Shown here: positions 10,579 through 20,700 of the stretch, one piece after another | How positions within the stretch are numbered: the first letter of the stretch is position 1 | Layout: each line of letters starts with the position of its first letter | NCBI GenBank assembly: GCA_012064415.1 | Contig: SSNU01000221.1 | Span: 152,379-216,378 of the forward strand | Direction: 5' to 3' | Source: Gyrodactylus bullatarudis | Taxonomy: Eukaryota > Platyhelminthes > Monogenea > Gyrodactylidea > Gyrodactylidae | DNA length: 64,000 nucleotides | Program-made: the position numbers and the translations under genes | Notes under the pieces: generated by a model | The model's input: only the letters and a program-made list of their open reading frames with translations | What the model was told of the DNA's origin: nothing | Database searches by the model: none

Positions 10579-11586
10579 TCACATAGGCCACGGTAGTTGA
10601 AGATTAAACGAATAGTTCTTTTGAACACACAAATTAGGTTTATACCTGTTGATGAAGAATTTCTCCTTCACCCACACATCTGTGCTGTCATCCCCTGGGT
10701 TTTTGTATAAAATAGAAAAATTAGAAATTGAAGCAGCATGGTTTTCCTGTTTTAGATGTCTGGTCACCGCGGTATCTTTATTGAGATGATCATGACATCT
10801 TGTTGACAATTTCCTAATAGTACGTCCTATGTACGAAGCCCCACAGTCACATTGAAACTTGTAAATCAATAGAGTCTTTTCTTGAGGGTCAAGTAAATCC
10901 TTATGGATTAAACTGAATAATCTCTGGGTTTTAAATACAATTTTCAATTGTATATTGTCATAATGTTGATCGATGAGATTGATCAGTTTTCTCCTAACAT
11001 CATTACTAAAACCATCCCCTTTGAAGTTCAGTTTCATGAAAATTTTTGTTTTCTCGCCTTCTTCTGTATTGACAACTTCATCTCTAATCAAAGGTTGATT
11101 GATAAATTTGTCCACAAATTTGGCTGGATAACCATTTTCCATCAAACATGACTTCGCCGTCTCTATTTCCTTTGGTATTTCTTCAGGACTAGCAATCCTT
11201 CGAATTCTCTTCCCTAGACCAATTACTAAGCCAACCTTATGTGAAACTGGACTAAAACTGGCATAATGAAGATATTTGCCATTGTCAGTCTTCTTCTTAA
11301 AAATATTTCTTAGAATTGATCCGTCTTCTCTTCTAGTTAGTTTGACATCTAGGAAACTTAAAATACCGTTAGACTCTCTTTCCATAGTAAATTTAATATT
11401 TCCATGAATTGAGTTCATCTTCATAAAGAAGTTGTCTACAGATACATTAGGTTTCATTATAATAAAAGTGTCATCAACATATCTAATGTAAACATCAGTA
11501 AAAGAATTGATAGCGTCAGACATTTTATTTAATTCTAACCATCCCAAGAAGATATCTGCTAGAAGAGGACTTAAAGGAGATCCCAT
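10579..11586 (-). CDS. PLE polyprotein, C-terminal part: reverse transcriptase plus GIY-YIG endonuclease
   Basis: 335 codons with no internal stop. AMGSPLSPLLADIFLGWLE and IRYVDDTFI are the PLE RT motifs (YVDD catalytic aspartates). FLDVKLTRREDG and the lysine-rich thumb follow. The C-terminal domain contains YKFQCDCGASYIGRTIRKLS, a GIY-YIG-type endonuclease signature with the following conserved Arg, and a later Glu-containing VKEKFFINRYKP segment. The first in-frame Met is internal to the RT; the true N-terminus is lost by truncation. The intact frame suggests a recent insertion, younger than the surrounding LINE debris. It cannot be autonomous. Confidence 0.9.
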   Translation of the reverse strand: MGSPLSPLLADIFLGWLELNKMSDAINSFTDVYIRYVDDTFIIMKPNVSVDNFFMKMNSIHGNIKFTMERESNGILSFLDVKLTRREDGSILRNIFKKKTDNGKYLHYASFSPVSHKVGLVIGLGKRIRRIASPEEIPKEIETAKSCLMENGYPAKFVDKFINQPLIRDEVVNTEEGEKTKIFMKLNFKGDGFSNDVRRKLINLIDQHYDNIQLKIVFKTQRLFSLIHKDLLDPQEKTLLIYKFQCDCGASYIGRTIRKLSTRCHDHLNKDTAVTRHLKQENHAASISNFSILYKNPGDDSTDVWVKEKFFINRYKPNLCVQKNYSFNLQLPWPM

Positions 11587-12765
11587 TGCTATTCCATTGA
11601 TATATCCAAGGCTTTTGATAGACTAAAATTTTCTTATATTAAAAAAAAACTTATAGAACCCTTTTATAATAAACCTCACTATGTACTTTTTATCCAAAAG
11701 GATGCAATATGTTTCCTTCAACGCCACTAGTAGTAATCTTGTCAAGATAAATTCTGGGGTTCCCCAGGGTTCCACTATTGGCCCTCTTCTTTTTAATATT
11801 TGCATCGCTGACATTCAGCTTCCTAAGGATATTGAGGGTGTCCTTTTAAAATATGCTGATGATCTAAAATTCATCTTTAAAATAAATAATGCTTTAGACA
11901 TTATTAAAATAAATCATAACTTCTCCCTTCTTAAGGATTCCCTTGAGACGATGGGGCTCTATGTTAATAGAGATAAATGCAAAATAATGCGTCCATCTGG
12001 TCTCCCTGCAACCCTCATGGAATCGCTTCTACTTCCTGGAGAAATTGTCTCCTTAACTTCGGACCTGGGTTTCAGTATATCGTCTAGTTTAAAATTAAAT
12101 CCTCTAGCTAATCTCCCTAGAATTAATTCTATTATTTTTACAATTAGGAAATTATTTAAATCCAGTGATGTAAGACTAAAAGCTTACAAATCACTGGTCT
12201 TTCCACTTTTTGACTATATTTTTCCTCTCTTACCCAATTTAAATCAATCTCAATGCCTAACTATCCAACGTGTTCAATATAGGTTTTTACACTCTCTATT
12301 TCCTCATATTGACTCGTACAATTCACTAATATTGGTCTCTGGTCTAAACCCCCTCTGGGTCCGGAGATTTGCTTTTTTTGTCAAAAAATTCACAGAGTCT
12401 TACTCTCTCTCTAATAATAATTATTATCTGAGAAATTCTAAATATGACCCGAATTACCTATTATCTTTTTATAATTTAATTTCTCACATCAGGCTTAAAA
12501 TCGATTACTTTAAGTCTTTGGTTTATTCCTATCTTCATTAACCAGATGATTTTCGAATTTCTTGCAGACTCTAGTTCCCAGGCTTTCCTATTGCTCAAAT
12601 ATTTACAACTCGAGAGCCTTAACCTTATTTATGACTTGACAATTTATGTTTTTATAATTGTACAGATCAATCTATCCATTTATTTATTGTATTTTATTTC
12701 TATTTGTACAAGCAGATTTCGTTATAATTTGTTTTTATATTTTCAATTCAATATAAGATTTTTTT

Positions 12766-13010
12766 CTAACAAGAAAAAACTGATGTTGAGATTGGAATTG
12801 TATTGACCGAAAACGAGTCCAAGTTTCTTTCTTGGTTGGGAGGGTTGGCATTGTCTTTCTTGGTCATCTTGGACGCCTTGTGGAACTCAACGCCGGTGAA
12901 GCCCAACTTCCTGCTCAGTATTTTCTGTGTACAGAGAGAAGGTAGCTCTTCATTCACTAAGAGAACCGACGAAAATAGAGCTTTATTCACCAAATAAATT
13001 TCGTTCGTTC
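12766..13010 (-). CDS. Unrecognised coding-like frame, possibly retroelement ORF1 fragment
   Basis: A stop-free minus-strand frame of about 75-80 codons reads LVNKALFSSVLLVNEELPSL, then SRKLGFTGVEFHKASKMTKK, then NPPNQERNLDSF. The composition is more coding-like than its flanks. It abuts the LINE 3' end at 12778. I recognise no domain and no clear start. It could be an exon of a cellular gene or a retroelement gag-like piece. Confidence 0.3.
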
Positions 13011-13152
13011 TTAATCCTAGTATGACTTTCAGTCAGCAACCTCAGAATTATGCATTTATAACATTGGATCGAAATTTCGTTTATAATATTGAAGTTTAAA
13101 AAAAACGAGAAATTATTAGAAAAATGCATTATATGAAATTTTGTGGCCCTAA

Positions 13153-13401
13153 TCTATATTATTAAAAAATAAATGTTAATTTTGTGAGCCTATGGACGTC
13201 TATACTACCCAACCAATTTTCACAAAATTTTAACCAGTTATAGATTACCCCACGGACCATGTTCGTAGCGAAAAAAATTTTTTAACACATAAGCTTGTAT
13301 CTCATTGGTCCAATCTAAGCTTCAATTTCTTCGGCTTTATACAAAAATAAAAGCTTTTTCGAATTTTAGAAAACACTGCGTAGCGTGTTCGGATCAGCTA
13401 G
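13153..13401 (+). mobile_element. Small non-autonomous Helitron-like element
   Basis: It begins TCTATATTATTAAA directly after an A (13152) and ends CAGCTAG directly before a T (13402), fitting Helitron insertion between A and T. About 12 bp before the end lies a hairpin, ACAC-T-GC-GTA-GC-GTGT, as Helitron 3' ends have. The element is 249 bp with no coding capacity. I have not seen a second copy here to confirm the ends. Confidence 0.6.
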
Positions 13402-13534
13402 TTTTAATTAAAAATAGTGTCTTTTGAAATAGTTTACTACTTTGTTTTCTTTTTTTATAATATTTCATGAAAAATAATTGAAAATAACAAAGTTTGAAGT
13501 GTTTTAATACTGACACGTATCATAACTCGCTTAC

Positions 13535-13714
13535 AGTAAAACTCGTTGAATCTTTTGGATCGATAACATTGCCAAATCTCATCAAGAATATAATCAAGAT
13601 AGTCTGATCCTGCATTAATTTTGTCTGTTAAGGAATCCACCCATTACTAATTACTAATAGTAACTGACCGCTAGGCCTTCTTCGTTTTTGCTTCCTCGAT
13701 GGATTCTTTTTCAT
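13535..13714 (-). CDS. Possible two-exon coding fragment, basic N-terminus, unrecognised
   Basis: From an ATG at 13714 the frame reads MKKNPSRKQKRRRPS, reaches donor G|GTCAGT (exon end 13669), and a 44-bp intron ends at CTTAACAG. Exon 2 (13624-13535) continues in phase with DKINAGSDYLDYILDEIWQC and YRSKRFNEFYC, ending at donor ACT|GTAAGC. The phase match and acidic/aromatic composition look coding, but no family is recognised, the downstream exon is not identified, and MITE remnant lies immediately upstream (13740-13872). Confidence 0.3.
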
Positions 13715-13739
13715 TAAATCATTCGCAAAAATAACAATT

Positions 13740-13872
13740 TGGCTCATATTTTTTTTCGAATCTCGAAAATGCATCAAAATTGTTATCGATTTCGTAGATT
13801 TCATCATGGAACTCAAAAAAAATTTAATGCCTAAGATATTTGAAAAAAGTAAATTCTCATCTTCATATCATT
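13740..13872. repeat. Family-A foldback MITE right-end remnant
   Basis: Ends AAATTCTCATCTTCATATCATTTAG, a degenerate family-A right terminus, preceded by the family's CGAAAATGCATCAAAATTG text. The left part is lost. Confidence 0.5.
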
Positions 13873-14779
13873 TAGCTTTACACAAGTCATGATAATAATA
13901 ATAAAGAATAACAATGGTATGGTATCAATAAACTTTTATTAGTGAATTTAAATTTTTTATCTGTAATTAAATTCTTTTTGCCTCTTGCCTCACTTTTGCA
14001 TTTATAACATTATACTATTATGTATGACAATGAAATTATTATTCTTGACAAAAATAGCAACAATATCTAACATGTATATCTTATCTCCTTAATAACGGTT
14101 AATACATAATTATTTTCATTAGCAGTACAATACAATAGATATATATTTTAGTGAAATCTTGGTATATTTCTATAATGATGGACAGTATAGTTTTGATTAG
14201 TGAAAAAATAAATCAATCATAGGATCAAAAAATGATTTTGAATTAGTTTGGAAAAATAGATAGATAATAACAACAACAACAACAACAGGTTGTAACAATT
14301 ATCAAGGATGAATCTTCACTCGGGTTAACAGGAATTTTTTCTATGGGTTTTATTTCTGACGGTTCTTTTTTTTAATGAAAAAATAATTTGTTTCTGCTCT
14401 ATTTTCTGATGCGCTAACACATAAGTGTGATCAAGTTTCTGTTCTACAATGAATAATATTTTTCTTGAAAAATAAAAAAAAGTTAGTTCTACAATGATGT
14501 CATTCATGAATAAAGGAATGAATAAGAGATGTTATTTCTTGAGTACATCTTTCTTTTTTTGACACAAAAGACAAGTCAAAGTTACAAATTACAAAAACAT
14601 ATTATAATATTTCACACAAAATGAGGACAAGTTCTGTAATTTATTATTAACGTTATATCCAACTTTACTGATATATAAGGTTAGAAGTTGTTTAAAAAAT
14701 AACTTGTTGTAAAATAATGGGGCTGTTTAAAATCCTGAAATACAATTTTTAGAGGACAAAATCTGGCGCATATGTTGAA
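13873..14779. other. Non-coding DNA downstream of the MiDAC-type gene
   Basis: This is AT-rich sequence, probably including the 3' UTR of the gene ending at 14780. A short (AAC)n run of about seven units lies at 14268-14288. I could not single out a polyadenylation site, and a 60-codon frame at 14325-14507 has no support. Confidence 0.4.
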
Positions 14780-17700
14780 TTAATTAAGAGTTTTGATTGA
14801 ATGATGCAACTTCATGTGGGTTTGCCTGCTCTTTGATCGGAAAAAGACTCGACCACAGTATTTACATGGATCGAAACGCTGATTTTGAGCATTTACATGA
14901 TAGTTGGAAACATTTTTCTCATTTCTAACCAGCCATTCGCTACAAATATGTTCATCCTGTAATATCTATGAAAATGAACAATTTTGAGAATTAACTAATG
15001 AATAATTATTTATCTTTTATAAAAGATGCCCTGTATGATTTTTCATATTTTTATTACATAAATACAACAATTGCAATAATACATAGAAAAAGAAAACCTC
15101 TTGTCGAAAAATATTCTGAGGTATTTCATATGTGGATATGAAGAGTTCGGATTATAAAGGTATGTGTATGCTATACATACAATACAATAATGAAAAATTA
15201 AAAATCCTCTGATTGAAATAATGGGAATTGAAAGAATATCACAGGTAGGAGGGGTAGTTCGTCTTTTCTTGAGAAAGGGATCCAGATATAACTACCCGCT
15301 ACACCTTTTAACAACGAAGAGTCAAAAGAAAAGATGTAGAAATTTTACCTCTGTTATGTGACAAGTAAATAAAAGATTTAGATAGATTATGTTTCGTACA
15401 TCATTAGAACCATTTCAAGAAACTAATTTATACTCTGACCCAGAATTGAAAATTGGAGATTTGAAAAATTCACTCCCTAATGAACACATTTCTCAAAAAT
15501 TAAAAATATTTTATCATTACACTGGCAGATCAAAGTGGTTTAATTTAATTCATTGATTAAGGTAAAGATTGGCAAGTAAAAGACAAACAAAAATTGTAAC
15601 TTTTAAATTTCAAAGTTCAAGTCAAGAAAAACATTCTTGCATAAACGATGCAAATTCTTACCTCACCACATTCTTCACAGAGAACAGAGCGATGATTCAG
15701 AATAATACTCCGATCAATTGGATCATCAATTTTATCATTGTAGGTCTTGATCGAAGTTGCCACAGATGCTGTTGAAGTTTGTGGTGTTACCAACTCCAGG
15801 CATATCTCAGAATTCATTTTAATTTTTGGCAAAACTGGAGTTTTATTATCATCCAGTGATTCAATGTCTATATTCGGAGTATTAATTGGTGGCGGGGGAC
15901 TGCTTTGTTTCAAGGATTTGTTATTTTCTTGAGACTTTTTCTGTTTTTCCTTTCTTGATTTTGTGCTGCGATATCTTTAAATTCAAATTTTACTTTTTAT
16001 TCAGATTATAAAATTTTCACCAGTTACAGAGAATCAGAAAACTCTGCAGCCGCCTTGGGCTACAATCATAGTCTAGAATTTTTATTTTTCAAAGCAATAT
16101 TTAGTTTTCACAGAGTGATTTTAAATAAATAACAACTTTCCAGATTTAACGGATTCCCTATTCGAAAGTTTTCAAATTCTCTGGGACTATAGTGAATAGC
16201 TAATCAGAAAATTCCCTTTCGAACTCTGAAACTAAGTTATAAAATCAAGGATTAAACTTTTTTCAGTTTGGACTCGGTCTTTCACGTTTCTTATTTATTT
16301 TGTAATCTTATGGGTTTGAAAAACATGTGTAAAACTTAGATTCGTTTAAGATTTTTTCCATTAAAGTGATAGAGCTAGGAATCAATGAAAAATTTCCAGG
16401 TCTTTTATGAAGACATATTTTCTCTGGGGTCACTTTAGGAATTAAGCAAATAAATTAAATTACAGCACAAAATCTTATTACAATTAGAGCTAGTTGACAT
16501 GAAGATGAGAATTTAGTGTTTTTACAAAAAACTAGATATTTTTCTCCGGATTCTAAAATGCAATGATCTAATAAGTTTTGAATATTAAAAAAAATCCAAT
16601 CTGACCAAAATTAGGCCAATTTTTGGATTTCCACTTTTTCATCTTTTGAACCCAAAGTTTTTATCGATATCGTTGATTCAAAGCAGTCAAGTAATGGTAT
16701 TTAGGATCAAAATTAGATAGAGAATTCGATTTCGGCCATAGAGATAGTGAAGAATTTACTGTTTCCGAGAAAATGTTAGACTTCCAGATTTTTGATAATT
16801 TGCATTCGTGGTAATCAAAAAATTCAAATGGTTCGATTTCCCACGATAATGATGAATTTTAGTGAAACTCCTGCAGGTGAATTCGAATTCTCCATCTAAT
16901 TTTACTGCTTCGAATCAACGATATCGATAAAAACTTTGGGTTCAAAAGATGAAAAAGTCGAAATTTTTAGCATTTTCGAAATCTGAAAATTGGCCTAATT
17001 TTGGTCCGATTGAATTTTTTTTTAATATCGACAACTTATTAACTCATTCCATTTTAGAATTTAAAGAAATTATTTTTTCCTCTGAATCCGGAGGAAAATA
17101 TCTAGTTTTTGTTTGTAAGAATACTAAATTCTCATCTTCATGTCGATTAGGTTCAGTTAATATAAAGACGGGAATTTATAATTTTTACAAAATTCTTAAT
17201 TTATTCATCAAGAATCGAATTTCGTCAAGATTTTTTGGAAGCTAGATCACGAGGCCCGCTTTCAAGATATGGAGAAAAAAATGAGAAAAAATAAATTTCA
17301 ATGAAAATACGGCAAATTTCAAATACCATACAAGTGCCATATTTTTAAACTTTGAGTTGAAAATTTTGCTGATTTCAATGTGAGAGGGTGATCTAAAGTT
17401 GATTTTCAGGATCACAATTAACCCTTGCATGCAAAATGGGGTCTTTTAGACCCCAGGGCAACTTTGAATGGGCATAACTTTTTTGTTTCATAATTTTTCT
17501 GTATGAATTTTTAATATAGCTATGAGCTAAGAATAAAAAACAGTTTTTTACTTAGTTTGAAATTATATCACATTGGGTCGTCGAGTTAGTGACTATTTTT
17601 TGATTTTGAATGATTTTAGATGAAAAATCAAAAGTCATTTTTCGTTTTCCCAATCCCATACCCCTCCCCATGATTAGTCATGAGGTTGACCATTTGTACA

Positions 17701-20700
17701 TTGTGCATAAATAGGTATGAATACAAACATGTCAATCAAAGCTGTCACACTGTTCTCTTTCTTTTACATAGAATAGGGGTTTCTACTCACACATACGCAC
17801 CACTATCACAATGAACATAGAGTGGGTGACACACACAAACACACACACTTTCTAAAGAGTGTAATCTAAAATCCTACCACGCCATATTTGGATATGAATG
17901 TATCATTAGGGCATCAAAAAGTCCTATAAGTCCTTTTAGCTGTTTGAGGTCTATTTTCATTCCTATCCAGAAAAATGCAATTCAAGTTTTGATTACTCAA
18001 CTAGTTTGAATTTTATTACGGCCGGATAAGGGCCTATTCTTTATTAAGGACTAATATAAGGTCTTAACCCTCTCGTACGCAAAGGACATATATGTCCGCA
18101 GGAAGTTTTTATCATTTTTTTTTTTTTGAAATTTAAACATTTATATTTATTTATAGAAACGACTTGTGCCCGGTGAGGGAGGGTTTGAACCTAGGACCGA
18201 GAGTAAGAGGGTCCGAATGAGAGGTGAGAGAGATACCACTACGCCACACCGGGCAAAACTGTGCTCTTTGGGAAAATTATTTTTTTTTAAATTTAAATTA
18301 CACACAATTATAATACCTGATTGTCAAACTTCGTAAAAAAATTATATTCTTCAAGATATTCTCAGAAATTGGATGATTTTTAAGACTTGATGCAAAATTT
18401 TTAAAAACTTTGTGTCGTCGCTAGTAAGTAGATAAAAAAAATGTATTGAAATTGTTCAAAAAAGATTTTTTTATATCAACACTTTTCAAATTTTCATTGC
18501 ATGATTATTTCTACACAGAACATGTTGATTCCAAAAATATATTTATACTGGTCTCCCAATCAAATGCGTACGAGGGTGCTAATATTTGTTTATTTCACAT
18601 TAGACAGAGTCAGACAAAGTTATACGTTAATGATTAACGGTTAATCCTATTTCTAAACAAACTATCCTTACAATGAATGCTGTTATTTTAGGGACTTAGT
18701 GTCTCAAATTTACTTTCTGAACTCGTGAGTATTACTTCCAATTTTATTTCAATTACTTTGCAATTACCATCATTTGAGGATAGAAATATCACGTTGAAAA
18801 ACGCAGTCTACCTCTTGGCCCAAGAGTCTTGGGATGTAGAAAGATCCTTTTTTATCATGAAGAATTTCTTTATTGATAAATTTTTTTTTTCTATTTGTCC
18901 TATATTTTTTTCATTAAGTCCTAATTTCTGTAATTGCCTAAATTTTAGGATCCTAAAAAAAGGGAATGGCGTCCTATCTAGATTCCAAAAAATCTTGATC
19001 ATATTCGATTTCTTGATGAATAAGAATTTTGTAAAAATCGTAAGTTTCCATCTCCATATTAACTCGCTAGTTATGTGTCACAACTGATGAACCATGAAAT
19101 AATGTACATTTAGTGAATTAAAAACTCCTTCTTCTATAACCACGAACCTTTTTACTTCTGCAGGATTATTCATTCGTTTCCAGACGTAATAGAATTCAAC
19201 ACAGGCTTTTACTGTTTTATTGATTCCATTAGCATTCATCTTCTTTGCAATGAGATAAAAGTCTCGGCCAAATTCATTTAGGCCCTCCTGGAATTTGATA
19301 ATCTCCTCCTTGGACCAAACAGTGGTTTCTGGTATAAAGAGTAGAATTAAGCAAAAATATTTACACGATAAAAATATAATTACCTGCATAGACATAGTCA
19401 TAAACAACTAGACAATCTCTCAGCAAGGACTGTAGTGTTTTTTCCAAGTCCCCTTTATATTTGCACAACAAATGGAAAGCGTATTCCATGTTCAGACCGC
19501 AGTTTCGTACAGCTGCTGAGCACGCTATTTTCATGAGCAGATCAACTAAATAAATTATGACAATTAGTTTCTTAGTTGTTCAATAAAAAAACTTAATTTA
19601 AGAGTAAGAGGACTACAGTCTTGAATCATAACTATGATAAACCTATTTACTATTTTTACAAAACACTCAATATTTTTCTCCAGATTCACAGAAAAATATA
19701 ATTTTTTCAATTCTAAAACGAAATGAACTAATAAGATATTCGAAAAAAATTCCGGAAGAAATTCATTCTGAACAAAATTAGGCCGTTTTTCGAATTTCGA
19801 AAATGCACCAAATTTCCACTTTTTCAACTTTTGAACCCAAAATGTTTAAGTGATTTTTTTCGAATATCCCCATCTTATTAGCTCAGTTCGTTTTAGAATT
19901 CAAAAAATAATATTTTTCTGTGAATCCGGAGAAAAATATTGAGTTTTTTGTAAAAATAGTAAATTCTCATCTTCATGTCAATTAGGTTTACCTTGAGCAA
20001 AACTCACGAGAGTCCTTATTCTTTGGATCATCATCATTGAAGTTTTCCGGATACCATAGAGATTTCTCCCACGATTCAGATTTTGAATAATCTTCAATAA
20101 TTTGCTCTTTTGTCTTTTCTGGAATTCAAATAAATAAAAAATGAATAAGTTCAAATAGCTCTCATCCAGTAATAAGGAATAGGTCTTCATGTTAGATTTG
20201 GATGAAATTTCTCAAGACTAGTCAATGGTTTGTTACCAGGCTGAATCTACTGTTTTTTTAGGTCAATTATTTTTATTTTAGGAGTTCATGATCAAAATGT
20301 ATAAACTATAAATAACTCAAAGATTATTCAAAAAAGATTACAGGTGGTTACACTAGTTTTATTATGAATGAGTAATTCACGTTGTTCTTATCAAAAACGT
20401 CAGAGTATCCACTTAAATTCATAATTTGTATTTAGAAACCATATGCGCATTTCTTAAAGCATCATCAGTGTTATTGCTTTAAAAATGATAAAAGTTAAAA
20501 GACTCATTCAAGATAATAATTTACAAATAATGAAAGAAATAGTAAAAGATGAATTAAATTAGAATAAAATGTAAGCTGAAAAAACACCAAAACTCTCCAA
20601 TAAATAGCAACAGTGGAGAGAAAAGTGAAAAAGCTTACATAGGCCAGGGGAGTTGAAGGTTATAACTTATAAGAATAGTTTTTTTAACACATAGATTGGG

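Larger units (their letters stand above)
10331..11596 (-). mobile_element. 5'-truncated Penelope-like element inserted in a LINE
   Basis: The element is bounded by a 7-bp duplication, TTGATAT, at 10324-10330 and 11597-11603, and interrupts the LINE RT frame exactly between YLDI and SKAFDR. In minus-strand order it holds the C-terminal half of the PLE polyprotein (RT palm and thumb, GIY-YIG endonuclease), then a non-coding tail containing a hammerhead ribozyme. The 5' end starts within the RT at GIAMGSPLSP, so the copy is 5'-truncated, as expected from target-primed reverse transcription. Confidence 0.85.
9897..12778 (+). mobile_element. Non-LTR retrotransposon (LINE) with RT, split by a Penelope-like element
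   Basis: The 5' half (9897-10330) encodes RT finger motifs: CFIPEDWLIVKIIPIPK, then SHLRPISSLN, FLSGRNTSSNLL and YLDI. Translation breaks at 10330 and resumes at about 11597 with DISKAFDRLKFSYIKKKL, then SGVPQGSTIGPLLFN, LLKYADDLKF (the YADD catalytic pair) and the C-terminal SGLNPLWVRRFAFF region, ending in a stop at 12539-12541. An AT-rich 3' UTR follows to a TTTTTCTAACAAG tail near 12778. The intervening 1.27 kb is a PLE inserted in the opposite orientation. The 5' region with endonuclease is missing. The RT resembles the I/Jockey/CR1 group; exact clade not determined. Confidence 0.85.

Noticed and set aside
18165..18254. Functional tRNA gene on the minus strand
   Set aside because: A and B boxes and a 7-bp acceptor-like pairing exist, but the region between them does not fold into a proper anticodon arm, the length is about 87 nt, and an A-run follows a short body. 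A tRNA-derived SINE explains it better.
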